A model generated the notes under the pieces. That model searched no databases and was not told the origin of the DNA. It saw only the letters and a program-made list of their open reading frames with translations. Source: a virus. Taken from it: DNA of 64,000 bases. Each line of letters starts with the position of its first letter. Position 1 is the stretch's first letter. The stretch is taken from IMG/VR virus record IMGVR_UViG_3300044729_001198, positions 1 through 64,000 of that record; one strand, 5' to 3'. A program made the translations under genes and the position numbers. Shown in pieces: positions 33,901 through 42,782 of the stretch.

Positions 33901-35334
33901 GGTGGAGAATATCAAATGAGCATTATCATTAGGACCTACGAGTTGCATACCAACACCGGTCAATGTGTCAGCTCCAACTTGTAAAGCACCACTACCACTA
34001 TAGATTATGAATCCACCAGGACCAATTCCTTGTGATGCAGAAGTTTGACCTTCGTATCCAACCGAGCGTAAGAATCCACTTGATACGCCAGCAAGTTCTA
34101 TACCACTACCAATTGTATTACCAATGAAAAAAGAACCTGTGATTATAGATTGGTTTCCAGCAATGTATACGTTACCGCCAGGAAAAACAATATTATCAAC
34201 AATCAAAGAATAATCTGAAACTTCTCCGTTGATATTTAAAAATTGTAATTTAACACTCTTCGGGTCGTTGAGGTGTTCGGTTGGAATCGGTACTCTAAAA
34301 TATTGACTACCAGTTAATGGTACTCGTGTACTTCCTATGATTTGATAATCACCAGATATACCTTTGGATTTTATTAAGGTAGTGATACTATAAACACGAC
34401 CTACCAATGGTTCAAGGTTTGAGAGAGTTATGTTAGCGAACGAAATTTGATTTTGAGTCGCTACATATGATGATGTTGAATAATATGAAATGTTGGCTGA
34501 AACAATACCATCTGAATAATCATATGTGTGAATTGATTTAGAACTTCTATTATCACTTTGAGTTATTGGTGAATCAATTCTTAATACATTATTAGAATAT
34601 ACTTCAGTAATACTTGATGTAAATCGAGTTGGTTGTGATTGTCCAGTTAATCTTGGAAATAATGTTACGTTTCCAAAATCCAAACGTAAAGAACCACTAA
34701 CCATTTCACCATTAAATAAATCACCACTAACACGTTCTATGGAGATTTTATCACCCCAATTTGATTTTTTATAATATACTAACGATGAAGCCGTTACAGC
34801 ATTTAAACTACCACTTGTTGATGGTATGTTTACAAAAGTTTCTATTGATGCTGAAATTGTACATTTTGGTAATGAGGTTTGGTCAAATACAATTTTTGAT
34901 GTAGATGGTAAGTCCACTCTAATAGGAACTCTTCGTGACCATCTAATGTTTTGTCGATTCACCCACTCCGATGGGACGTTTGCAGAAGTTCCTACAAATA
35001 TCACCTCACCAACACCAGGAGCCGTGTCGTATTTATCATTTCTATTAGCGTAAACCCAAATAGAAATTAAACGAGTTTCATCCTCATCCTTTATATCAGA
35101 AATTTCCCAATAAACAGGTCGACCCGATTGGTCCAATATCTCGATATCAATTTCAGTATTGTCTTCGAGGTTTTTGGAATTACCACGAACTTTAATAGAA
35201 GATTTACCATCACCTAAATATGATGGGAAATCCACGATTGCGAAGTATTCAGCCGAATCTACCGAGGTATCTTCGATGTATACATCTATATCTTTTAGGT
35301 TCTCTTTACTCTTTACTTTGAGTTCTAAAGCCAT
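30928..35334 (-). CDS. Large tail or host-specificity structural protein (1,468 aa)
   Basis: The N-terminal 250 residues (MALELKVKSKENLKDIDVYI...SEWVNRQNIRWSRRVPIRVD) are a globular domain, probably for baseplate or tail attachment. The rest is beta-rich and Ser/Thr/Asn-rich. Between about residues 1120 and 1300 a unit repeats: GGFTLGSDIISSSNGALSLK, then SNGQITASNVLLNGG, found in about four degenerate copies. A C-terminal domain (about 1320-1468) is non-repetitive. The layout fits a fibre that projects from the tail, analogous to central tail tips or long fibres. TTGGAGTTAA precedes the start. It sits apart from the other fibre genes, between replication and head genes. Confidence 0.7.
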   Translation of the reverse strand: MALELKVKSKENLKDIDVYIEDTSVDSAEYFAIVDFPSYLGDGKSSIKVRGNSKNLEDNTEIDIEILDQSGRPVYWEISDIKDEDETRLISIWVYANRNDKYDTAPGVGEVIFVGTSANVPSEWVNRQNIRWSRRVPIRVDLPSTSKIVFDQTSLPKCTISASIETFVNIPSTSGSLNAVTASSLVYYKKSNWGDKISIERVSGDLFNGEMVSGSLRLDFGNVTLFPRLTGQSQPTRFTSSITEVYSNNVLRIDSPITQSDNRSSKSIHTYDYSDGIVSANISYYSTSSYVATQNQISFANITLSNLEPLVGRVYSITTLIKSKGISGDYQIIGSTRVPLTGSQYFRVPIPTEHLNDPKSVKLQFLNINGEVSDYSLIVDNIVFPGGNVYIAGNQSIITGSFFIGNTIGSGIELAGVSSGFLRSVGYEGQTSASQGIGPGGFIIYSGSGALQVGADTLTGVGMQLVGPNDNAHLIFSTEDGGSLDIKAEKFFIGTTGSQFISGSDGNIEISSSLFHLDPQNNLLIIGADAVINAGLSVNQLFTPATIDGAPSNINNASSSITSQGFAKFVSASIGGWGVNTGSIFSSNLDINSSGKIQTRDFASGVKGWKIGQDGKAEFENISVRGTLKTTTFEKESVNAVGGQLYIANSTTVSGSAVSTLLTISSSMITSSTSLPSGFGNQIGNDYVNYSGNNYLLVSKADSTHFTIGTPIYANVASATLYYSQSNTNTSINVTASRQLSTTIQTYLEAETFLSNDYNGNEPGFDSDSYSSLLPNTSVPTASFIGPLLDIAAVDPIFTDNGTPSTTARATIFNLASGVFSFNFDAGYTFDPSTAPHPQGTKITMSRLSSSISYSQTSSNVVSTLGSTFPTSIAQKGQITFDAGGTTRTYPILERIDSNNIKIDTSSIQAPLQTTYTSSVIIYSSSTNTSATITAGSQSSVDVLYTNVSPSASVFVVDNVTGFVNGEILVLKKVNDTGFSTEYVKVETASRLEPASGTNFKGYLYVTRSYGYGITGDSSSLGDAPAISQSYEAGQVLVSTGKLNTGFIRINANPNDEATPYMDIVERTGSGIYDVELKARLGDLSGLAGSNMVFGNPNPGFGLATDNVYLQGGITATFGSIGGYGISANTISSSNGNIILRDNGQITASAALISGSDVKIVVSNFELDSTNFKVKSNGDITASNALLNGGVIGGFTLGSDIISSSNGALSLKSNGQITASNVLLNGGVVGGFALNTTSISSSTQVIAGTPSLVLKSNGQISGSEVLIRRSVGGTLYTLMDTSNGILDARNLGRQIVSDYSEYSVTNTDTNGYYYVSSSQYTVYLLPGENKMIFSYSVKGTKGGATSVSHGVQYRLWKSVTGSSGLVNDLSAYDSWNGGGSSDVVCTTAFTNTTGSRSIAEYNTVVNIPDQYTSSYCRISLHINCNVVTGTADSNTGTFVKGLSIVTARGFAADYSGGDETIGDPPVGA

Positions 35335-35352
35335 TAATTAACTCCAACTTTC

Positions 35353-38300
35353 TTATAAATATCTAATAGATGAAAACCCCTTCACTTTATTGATATCTAT
35401 AATTTGGTCTACCATGTCTCGTGTCTTGTCAATATGAGATATTGTAATAATAAAATCAAATTGTGTCTTTAAGTAATCAAATAATAAATAGAGAGAATTA
35501 AAGTTGTCCGTGTCAAGTGACCCAAATCCTTCGTCAATAGCAATAAAGTTTGGTCTTGGTAAATTTGATACATTGATTAAAGCAGTTCTAATTGCAATCG
35601 AACTAACAAACTTTTCCATACCACTTGTTAGCTCTAATGGCCACACCTTATCATCACCATAACATATGTAGGAGTTTATATTTTTACCATCAGTATTCAA
35701 TAGGATTTGGAAGTCAACAATCGGTTGTAAAATGTTATTGATTTCAATTTCAAGTTTTGGTAGTATTTCAGAAATCAACTGATATGGAACTCCATCACGT
35801 TTTACACATTTTAAATAGTATTCGTAACCATCGTATTTTGCTTCCATGTGTTGAAGTTTGCCAATAGATTGATTCACCATTTCGATTGTTTTTTCAGCAA
35901 TTTTAATATCACTATACACCGACATGATTTCATTAGTAACTTCTTGAATCTCATTTGAGATAGAGGTTTGTGTGAGTTTAAGAGAATTTACATTCATCAT
36001 AACATCAGCATTGAACTCAACTGCTTTTTGTTGGAGTTTAGCTCTACCAATAGTTTCAATTAAGGTATCAATCTCCCTACTATAAGTCATTAACATGGCG
36101 TTACAAGAGTCATAGTTTTTAGAAGTCTGATAACTTAATTTTGATAACTCAACATCCATCTGATTTAGTTTGTTGACTTTTTCGAGAGATTCTTTAACAT
36201 TATATTTTGTCTTGTTTTCACGAGCAGTTTCCAACTCACCAAGTCGAGTTAGTAAAGTTAAATGTAATCCACGAATTTCTTTTTGTAAAGACTGCGCTTG
36301 TTTAGCAAATGGTGTATTTTTATTTTGAACACAATGTTCACAATTATCATCAAATGTAAGCGAACCAATACCATCCAAATGTTTTTGTTTGTGTTTAATT
36401 TCCGATTCAAGTTGGTTTTGGCTTATAAGAATATCAGATTCAATACCATTCCACTTTTGCCATTCTAAATCCATCTCCTTCAACTTATCAACGTCTAGTT
36501 CAATAAGTTTATCAGAAACACGTTTACGTTTTTCTTCAACATCATTTAATTCTACTTTGATTGAATCACACTCTTCTTGATGTTTTTCAAGTTTCTCAAT
36601 AACACTACCAAGTTTAGATTCTAAAGAATCAACATCTTCAATATCTTCAACCGGTTTTAAAGTCATTACATAATCTGATATTTGATTTTGTATCTCAAGT
36701 GTCTTGGATTCCAATTCGTCTTTTTTTGATTGATACTCCGTAAGAGAACCTGTGATTGATGTCAACGTAGTTTGGGAATCAGCAAGTTGACCAGGTAGGT
36801 CTTGGTTTTTATAGTCTTTAAGTAGAGCTGATAATTCTTTAATCTCTTCACTTGCTACTTGATACAAATCTTCAAACACATCCATATCCAAGAATTGCGC
36901 AAGAAGTTCCTTACGTTCTTTTTGAGATTTATCAATGAACCCACTATTGTTTGATTGTGTTGACATAGCGGTCAAAACAAAATCATCATAAGTACCAACG
37001 TAATCACGGATAATAAAGTTTGTATCTCTACGTTGTTCACCATTCAGAGATTCAGCAACACCATTTACAAGTTTATAAAAGTTTACGTCAACTTTAACAG
37101 TACCACGTTTTGGGCTCTTTTTAGCAGCCCTTTCAATTACATATACTTCACCATTGACATCAAAAGTGAACTTACAATCAAATGACATCTTTGAGTAATT
37201 CATAACGTCTTCAGCCTTTGAGGTTCGTGAACACTTATCAAAGATACAAAACGCAAGAGCATCCCATAATGTAGACTTACCACTTGCGTTTGGGGCAAAG
37301 ATACCATAAGCACCTTTCATATTTGTAAAGTCAATAACGTTGTTAGGTCCATATGAAAACATATTTGAGAACTCAAATCTAACAGGAGTCCAAATAGAAT
37401 TTTTCATGGTGTGATTAGAACCCAACTTTGCGTTTATATCATTATTGATTGATTTTACAATCTGAAGTTGTTCATCGGAGATTTGGTCGTTAGTAGTTAG
37501 GTAATCCTCAATCAGTCGATTTTGAAAAGCAACGTCTCTGACATTTTGTAATGTTATTTGATGTGCTCCATTTTGTGAATTTTTACTGATAATCTTTTGA
37601 ATCGTAAGTTCTTCAATTTTGGTTTCTTTTTTCAACTCTGCAATTACACCATTCAAATCGGATTGTTTAGTATCCTTAACACGAATTCTCATCCGTGACT
37701 TCGTTGGGAATTTAGGTTTGTTTACAATAACACCCTCATCTACGTCAACAGTTACATATCCAAAATCATTTTCAATAGCAACAAATTCATGAGTACATGA
37801 TTTAGAATCCCAAACCAATAATCCATGGTTTGGATATAAAGATTCACTATGGTTTTGCATAATCAATGAACCGGGGTACATGATTAATTTATTACCATTT
37901 ACAGCATTGTTTGGAACGTGAATGTCACCCAACAACACCATATCGTAACCAGCAAACGAATCAGCGTTTATGTTATGGTTCTCAATTTCAAAACCATGTT
38001 CGGTTTGAATCTTGTCAACGGCTCCGTGGAACAAAGCAATCTTTACACTGTCTTTGATTTCCGATGATGGTATAAACCCTTTAGCGTCATCAAATACCGA
38101 TTGATGTGTGAATGTGTAGTCTCCATTCAACGTTTGCCAAACACCACTATCTTTTAAATAAAATAAGTTATTATGATTTAGAGCGTTGACAATTGGTTGA
38201 ATAGCATCCATCCGTGATGGGTTATTCAAGTTAGCATCGTGGTTGCCCGGAATGACAATGGTTGGTAGTAAATCGGCTAATGACTTCAAAAACTTTTGAG

Positions 38301-38520
38301 TCATCTCGATAACTTCAGGAGTCATATCAGTTTTTGCGTGTACTATATCACCAGCAACTACGATAATGTCATCGATTTCCATAGTCGATGATATGTACTG
38401 ATACAACCTATCAAACACTACATTGTATTCGGAGTGTCTTTTTAGGTTTCTAATATGTATATCTGCTACATGGTATATTTTACCAATTGTATCGATAGGT
38501 AGTTTCTTTGCTTTTCTCAT
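35353..38520 (-). CDS. Fused SbcD-SbcC (gp47-gp46) recombination nuclease
   Basis: Residues 1-340 form an Mre11/SbcD calcineurin-type nuclease: ADIHIR (19-24), AGDIVH (56-61), GNHD (92-95), FHGAVD (164-169) and GDIHVP (198-203). Residues 375-1055 form a Rad50/SbcC ATPase: Walker A APNASGKST (409-417), coiled coils, a zinc hook CEHC (727-730), then the signature-like TSGMEKF and Walker B FIAIDEGFGSLD near the end. In T4 these are two proteins (gp47, gp46) that process ends for recombination-dependent replication. Here one open frame covers both, with a Met at 372 (MKNSIWTP) marking the likely old gp46 start. The primase gene overlaps its start by 4 bp. Confidence 0.93.
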   Translation of the reverse strand: MRKAKKLPIDTIGKIYHVADIHIRNLKRHSEYNVVFDRLYQYISSTMEIDDIIVVAGDIVHAKTDMTPEVIEMTQKFLKSLADLLPTIVIPGNHDANLNNPSRMDAIQPIVNALNHNNLFYLKDSGVWQTLNGDYTFTHQSVFDDAKGFIPSSEIKDSVKIALFHGAVDKIQTEHGFEIENHNINADSFAGYDMVLLGDIHVPNNAVNGNKLIMYPGSLIMQNHSESLYPNHGLLVWDSKSCTHEFVAIENDFGYVTVDVDEGVIVNKPKFPTKSRMRIRVKDTKQSDLNGVIAELKKETKIEELTIQKIISKNSQNGAHQITLQNVRDVAFQNRLIEDYLTTNDQISDEQLQIVKSINNDINAKLGSNHTMKNSIWTPVRFEFSNMFSYGPNNVIDFTNMKGAYGIFAPNASGKSTLWDALAFCIFDKCSRTSKAEDVMNYSKMSFDCKFTFDVNGEVYVIERAAKKSPKRGTVKVDVNFYKLVNGVAESLNGEQRRDTNFIIRDYVGTYDDFVLTAMSTQSNNSGFIDKSQKERKELLAQFLDMDVFEDLYQVASEEIKELSALLKDYKNQDLPGQLADSQTTLTSITGSLTEYQSKKDELESKTLEIQNQISDYVMTLKPVEDIEDVDSLESKLGSVIEKLEKHQEECDSIKVELNDVEEKRKRVSDKLIELDVDKLKEMDLEWQKWNGIESDILISQNQLESEIKHKQKHLDGIGSLTFDDNCEHCVQNKNTPFAKQAQSLQKEIRGLHLTLLTRLGELETARENKTKYNVKESLEKVNKLNQMDVELSKLSYQTSKNYDSCNAMLMTYSREIDTLIETIGRAKLQQKAVEFNADVMMNVNSLKLTQTSISNEIQEVTNEIMSVYSDIKIAEKTIEMVNQSIGKLQHMEAKYDGYEYYLKCVKRDGVPYQLISEILPKLEIEINNILQPIVDFQILLNTDGKNINSYICYGDDKVWPLELTSGMEKFVSSIAIRTALINVSNLPRPNFIAIDEGFGSLDTDNFNSLYLLFDYLKTQFDFIITISHIDKTRDMVDQIIDINKVKGFSSIRYL

Positions 38521-39461
38521 ACACGAAATAATTTGTACTCCATGAGTTTCTGAAGATTCATAGGAGTTGTATTATAAATTTCTTTGTTAATCTTTTCATA
38601 TCCCATTTCGTTTGGGTCATCGTTACCCAAGTCCACAAGATAGGTTTCTATACCATAGTTCATAAATTTCTCTGCAAATCTAATTGCGTTCTTTAACGCA
38701 TCAGAGTCAAGACATATATAAACTTTACTTACTTTTTTATCTATGATTTTTTTCTCAAGATTAGATGGAATTGTTTTACCAAATAATGGTACTGCGTTTC
38801 TACGAATTGCGATAGCATCAAAAGCCCCCTCACAAAGTACCAATGGAATATCCCAATTGACAAAAATATCAAAACCAATGATGTCTTTTGAAACCTTTGG
38901 ATTCTTATGTTTAAATTTCGTAGGGTAGAATGACCTACCAACAAAGAAATTAAGTTTACCACTCTCATCGTAAGATGGGATAATAATTTTTTCATCATAT
39001 TCACCAGATTCACAATATCCTATATTATATTTTACAATTTGCTCAGGAGTTATACCACGACTCATTACATAATTTAAAGCGTGTTTCCACTTAATAGAAT
39101 CTGACTTTTGATATAGTGGTTTAAACTCTTTTGGTAACTCAACCAACTCAACACTTGTCGAGTTATTTAGGGAATTACTTGTAGGGTCGTATCTATTTAC
39201 CTTACTGAATATAGCATTGTATTCATCCCACGTTTGTTTTGATACGTTGAGTTTTTTGAATAGGGATTTGATAGTCTTACCCTTTTCATCAGAAATCCAA
39301 CAATGCCATGGGTTCTCACCACGAGGGGTAATCCGAATGTTGATTTCTAACTTTGGTTTGTAGTGGTCAACAAACGGAGAGTAGAACGCATAATTGTCAC
39401 CCGAAGTTTTCTTCGATTTACCTAATACAAGTTCTAATAGAGCAAGTAGTCTATCTTCCAT
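38517..39461 (-). CDS. DNA primase with TOPRIM domain
   Basis: The 314-residue protein carries TOPRIM motifs VLCEGAFDAIAIRR (Glu211) and CLDSDA (Asp252, Asp254). Before them lies a region (GITPEQIVKYNIGYCESG) typical of DnaG/gp61-like primases. Its N-terminus (NYAFYSPFVDHYKPKLEINI, then WHCWISDEKGKT) replaces a classical four-Cys zinc finger. It makes RNA primers at the fork. The host-type promoter lies so close (G of the -7 box 5 nt before ATG) that the mRNA may be leaderless. It overlaps the SbcD-SbcC gene by 4 bp. Confidence 0.85.
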   Translation of the reverse strand: MEDRLLALLELVLGKSKKTSGDNYAFYSPFVDHYKPKLEINIRITPRGENPWHCWISDEKGKTIKSLFKKLNVSKQTWDEYNAIFSKVNRYDPTSNSLNNSTSVELVELPKEFKPLYQKSDSIKWKHALNYVMSRGITPEQIVKYNIGYCESGEYDEKIIIPSYDESGKLNFFVGRSFYPTKFKHKNPKVSKDIIGFDIFVNWDIPLVLCEGAFDAIAIRRNAVPLFGKTIPSNLEKKIIDKKVSKVYICLDSDALKNAIRFAEKFMNYGIETYLVDLGNDDPNEMGYEKINKEIYNTTPMNLQKLMEYKLFRV

Positions 39462-39466
39462 TAGGT

Positions 39467-39497
39467 CAAATATACGAAATTATTTTGAATAATCAAA
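39467..39497 (-). promoter_or_regulatory. Bacteroidota-type promoter for primase
   Basis: TTTG (39494-39497), 19 bp, TATATTTG (39467-39474) matches the TTG / TAnnTTTG consensus. The spacer holds the inverted repeat ATTATT-CAAAA-TAAT. It overlaps the stop codon of the endonuclease gene. Transcription would begin at about the primase ATG. Confidence 0.75.
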
Positions 39498-39912
39498 AAA
39501 AACTTTGTGTTGGTGTTTCGTCCAACCATTCTTGTGGTATTTCTTTCTTTGCCCACTTGAATCCGTACTTATCACACCATTCAGCATATGTCGTTTTTGA
39601 CCCTTTGTAAATTTTACCATTAGGCGATTGTAAGACAAATCGAATATCAAGTTCAGGATGTTGTTCTTTAATCAATAAGTGTTTTTTTCGGTCTTCAGGT
39701 AAGAACCAACCTTTTGATTCTATAAAGATACCATTTGGTAATCTGAAATCCGGCTTGTAAGTGTGATGTGATGCTGGGATGGTGTAGTTTATTTCATGCT
39801 TTTCATACTCACCATCAACACCTTGAATTCGTAACTGTTCGTTTATCTTATCTTCAAGACCCGACTTATGTCCTTTGGTCTTTTGGATATGACTCCAATT
39901 TCCTTTTGCCAT
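39493..39912 (-). CDS. Endonuclease I (T7 gp3-type Holliday-junction resolvase)
   Basis: The 139-residue protein matches T7 endonuclease I almost throughout, including SGLEDK (18-22), YTIPASHHTYKPDFRLPNG (43-61), IFIESKG (62-68) and DRKKHLLIKEQHPELDIRF. The four T7 active-site residues are kept at the same positions: Glu20, Asp55, Glu65 and Lys67. It resolves branched DNA before or during packaging. T4 uses the unrelated gp49 for this step, so the gene probably replaces it. It is followed directly by the primase promoter. Confidence 0.95.
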   Translation of the reverse strand: MAKGNWSHIQKTKGHKSGLEDKINEQLRIQGVDGEYEKHEINYTIPASHHTYKPDFRLPNGIFIESKGWFLPEDRKKHLLIKEQHPELDIRFVLQSPNGKIYKGSKTTYAEWCDKYGFKWAKKEIPQEWLDETPTQSFF

Positions 39913-39921
39913 AACTTATTT

Positions 39922-40554
39922 TTATCCCGCGTTAAATGTCCTTTGAATAAAATATATAACTCCGGCTATACTAACATTACCGCCGGTACATTGTACTTTC
40001 CATTGGTTACCATTTGTTACAAAATCAACATCACCATAAAAATGAAACACTTCGTAAAAGTTTTCCCATGTATCATTACCTTTTCCAAAAACCAATGTTT
40101 TAGAAACTCTATCATATGGAGTAGCTCCTGTGGATGATAATGATACATCCATATGTGTTTGATTTGCATTTGAACTTTTGGCTTTAAATGTGACAACCAC
40201 CGTATGGACATCGCCTTCATTTTCAATTTGAATTTTTTTAGAAGAACCATCATAAAAATTAATGGATGAATTCATATATGAATTTATTGTATTAGCTGCA
40301 TTATTTGGTAAAACTACAGCAGTAGCTCCATCCGTAACTACATATGCTGATGATGTTGTATATTGACCATCATCATATCTAGCCCACCCAAGACCAGTAC
40401 CACCTAAACCACTTGGTAAAGAACCTGTTATATTATTAACTAAATCTTGGAAGTCTACTTTTTTAGTTTCACCGGCACTAACGTCTACTACGGCAAAAAC
40501 ATCATTTGATGCAATTTCATTAAGTTCAGTAAATTGTGTTATTCTTTTATCCAT
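39922..40554 (-). CDS. Structural protein, probably tail appendage or decoration (210 aa)
   Basis: The N-terminus MDKRITQFTELNEIASNDVF, followed by VVDVSAGETKKVDFQDLVNN, is a short motif common at the start of phage fibre or head-fibre proteins. The remainder is a beta-rich domain (VVLPNNAANTINSYMNSSIN; YFIQRTFNAG at the end). There are no enzymatic residues. It is the last gene of the tail-appendage series and lies 9 bp before endonuclease I. Confidence 0.65.
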   Translation of the reverse strand: MDKRITQFTELNEIASNDVFAVVDVSAGETKKVDFQDLVNNITGSLPSGLGGTGLGWARYDDGQYTTSSAYVVTDGATAVVLPNNAANTINSYMNSSINFYDGSSKKIQIENEGDVHTVVVTFKAKSSNANQTHMDVSLSSTGATPYDRVSKTLVFGKGNDTWENFYEVFHFYGDVDFVTNGNQWKVQCTGGNVSIAGVIYFIQRTFNAG

Positions 40555-40558
40555 TTTC

Positions 40559-40765
40559 TTACCAAATTATTCGTGAACCATCTTGTTGTAATATATATGA
40601 ACCATCTTCTTGTAGAATATATCGACCCCCAGGTCGTCTATGTGATTGTTGCCTCAATATAAATTCTTGTTGTTCTTTTAGTAATAAAAAATTATAAGAC
40701 CTTACAATCTCATTTAATGGTAACTTATCTTTGTGTTGTTGATAATAATGTGACCATTGTATCAT
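40559..40765 (-). CDS. Small protein with C-terminal ILQ-DGS repeats (68 aa)
   Basis: The helical N-terminus (MIQWSHYYQQHKDKLPLNEI) is followed by two short repeats, RYILQEDGSYILQQDGSRII. This type of ending is common in small phage proteins encoded among fibre genes, but its function is unknown. It fits between two structural genes with gaps of only 2-4 bp, which supports it as real. Confidence 0.6.
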   Translation of the reverse strand: MIQWSHYYQQHKDKLPLNEIVRSYNFLLLKEQQEFILRQQSHRRPGGRYILQEDGSYILQQDGSRIIW

Positions 40766-40767
40766 GA

Positions 40768-42195
40768 TTAATCCAAATCAAATTTTACATTTATAGTGAC
40801 ATCAACGTCTTGTCTTTTTTTCAAAGGTGAGCCTAATTTAGCAACAGCTAACAAGTCACCAAAGTCATTATACAAACCAACTTGAGTAATATATGGTCTG
40901 AAGTCTGAACCAGTTACCATTGATTTTAGTCTTGGTTCGTTTTCATCATAAGTTACTTTTAAAGATGGGTTGGACGATACATTATATTCATCACGATTAA
41001 TTTCACAAAGAATCGATACCTCTTCAATTTGTTTGGTAGCTTTATAATTTAACTCAAAGCCTTTGTTTGTGTAATCAAAATCACCATTACCCAAAAACAT
41101 ATTTTGATATCGAGGTCGAGGGTCGGTAACTACAACCATACCATGTTTATAAAAAACATATCCAACTTCTTTTCGTTGCAGAGCAGAGCCGCTGGTTGAA
41201 TTATTTGATAATGATGATATAACACTCGATGATAACTCATTCCTATGTAGTCTAAATTGTGCAATTGAACCCGAAAACCCTAAACCGCCAGGAGATATGG
41301 TATCACTACCAATTACAATATCATTATCATTACTAACTAATTCAGCAAATGAGTATGACCCACTAACGTCCTTAACCCCATCTATATACAATGCTAATTC
41401 ATTTCCCACTTTATTTAAAGCGTAGTGGTGAAATGTCCCATCATTAACAGCAGTAGATGAAGATATATTTAGAGTTGAAATACCATCTGATGCTCTGACA
41501 AAAACGTGACCGGGAGATGCTGGGTGTAGTTCGGTATAAACTGAAAAGTCAAATGGGTAGTTTGGTAAATTATTTGTTTGAGTTCTCTCTATCCCATTTG
41601 CATCAAAGTATGTTTGTACATTTCTTTTTTGTATGATGGTTTGAGTTCCAACACCAGCCAATGATTGTGATGGTGGGATGTTAGCCCAAAATGAAACAGC
41701 CCAGTTATCTACCTTGTTAAGTATATTAAAGTTTTGTTTGTGTTTGATTTGGATATTATTATATTGATTAAAATTATAAAAATTACCAACACCTAAACTT
41801 GGGTTTGAAACCACACCACCAACGGAAATGGGAGTGCTTTCAGATGGAGTCGGCTCCGATTGTAAGGTAGCAGCTCCATTAATTGTCAAGGCATATATAT
41901 TATTTGGATTTAACTTTACAGTTTGAATTATTATCAAACCACTTTGTATGTAAGCTCCAATAACACCAGACCCATTTGTATACGGTACGCCATCAAGTAC
42001 AAAAGAAATATCACCAACAGAAGTAAATTCATAACCACTATCAGGATGAAGATATGCTACGTTATATAGATATGCTCCGGCTTGTGTTCCGGTTACTACT
42101 CGTGTCGTGATAGCCGACCCATATGGATTTGTATCGGCTCTTAAAGTAGAGTTAGTTACGTTGTTTGTATAATTGGTTCTTAATGAATATGACAT
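40768..42195 (-). CDS. LamG/concanavalin-like tail appendage protein (475 aa)
   Basis: Residues about 160-325 form a laminin-G/concanavalin A-like jelly roll: VDNWAVSFWANIPPSQSLAG, then TFHHYALNKVGNELALYIDG and GSIAQFRLHRNELSSS. This is a common carbohydrate-binding fold in phage adhesins. The C-terminal 100 residues (PSLKVTYDENEP, then YITQVGLYNDFGDLLAVAKL) are shared with the 400-residue protein at 42783-43985, so the two are paralogous there. It is probably part of a baseplate-attached host-recognition device. It shares its start base with the stop of the upstream gene. Confidence 0.7.
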   Translation of the reverse strand: MSYSLRTNYTNNVTNSTLRADTNPYGSAITTRVVTGTQAGAYLYNVAYLHPDSGYEFTSVGDISFVLDGVPYTNGSGVIGAYIQSGLIIIQTVKLNPNNIYALTINGAATLQSEPTPSESTPISVGGVVSNPSLGVGNFYNFNQYNNIQIKHKQNFNILNKVDNWAVSFWANIPPSQSLAGVGTQTIIQKRNVQTYFDANGIERTQTNNLPNYPFDFSVYTELHPASPGHVFVRASDGISTLNISSSTAVNDGTFHHYALNKVGNELALYIDGVKDVSGSYSFAELVSNDNDIVIGSDTISPGGLGFSGSIAQFRLHRNELSSSVISSLSNNSTSGSALQRKEVGYVFYKHGMVVVTDPRPRYQNMFLGNGDFDYTNKGFELNYKATKQIEEVSILCEINRDEYNVSSNPSLKVTYDENEPRLKSMVTGSDFRPYITQVGLYNDFGDLLAVAKLGSPLKKRQDVDVTINVKFDLD

Positions 42196-42770
42196 TAGAC
42201 AATCCTATTTTCACTTGAATAGTTAGACATATCATTTAAATTATCATTAAAATCTAAATAAACCAATACGTCACGAGTATTTACATAAGTCGAACTTGTC
42301 AATTCATTTGCTATTAATATACCATACTCATCGGTGACTTTTAGGTCAGACAATGAAATAGAAGATGATGGATAATTGCTATTATCTATAATAGTGACCG
42401 AACCCGGTTTTATGCCTTCTCCAAATTTATTTTGAGGTATGGATACAATTGATGCGGTATCGTATAATGTGATATCACGTCTTCTTTTAAAAAATGTAGA
42501 ATTAAGAGAATACCAATTAATTTGTTGCGGTATGTGATTTAACTCATCACTTGATGCACCCGAACCACTAATGATTCGTGGGTCAGGTACATTTACACCA
42601 TTGACTGAACTTGATACTTCTAACAAAACTCCATTGTCTGAAATAGCTCTCAATATTGATATTTCAAATGACGATGAATAGTTAACATCAGTCACCTCAT
42701 ATCTTTTATGAGCTTCAAAGGGTCTCTGTTGGATACCCTCTCGAAATATTTTCTTGAAAACTACTCCCAT
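42195..42770 (-). CDS. Tail-appendage structural protein (191 aa)
   Basis: The protein starts MGVVFKKIFREGIQQRPFEA. It is beta-rich, and its last residues, DVLVYLDFNDNLNDMSNYSS, resemble the lead-in of LamG-type domains. It could therefore be an N-terminal companion of the next gene, which begins at its stop codon, or a gene split from it. No Shine-Dalgarno sequence is visible. Function unknown; structural by context. Confidence 0.55.
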   Translation of the reverse strand: MGVVFKKIFREGIQQRPFEAHKRYEVTDVNYSSSFEISILRAISDNGVLLEVSSSVNGVNVPDPRIISGSGASSDELNHIPQQINWYSLNSTFFKRRRDITLYDTASIVSIPQNKFGEGIKPGSVTIIDNSNYPSSSISLSDLKVTDEYGILIANELTSSTYVNTRDVLVYLDFNDNLNDMSNYSSENRIV

Positions 42771-42782
42771 GTGGGTTCATCT

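Noticed and set aside
37375-37440. Separate gp46 start inside the SbcD-SbcC frame (Met372)
   Set aside because: No Shine-Dalgarno or promoter precedes this ATG and the frame is continuous, so I kept one fused gene.
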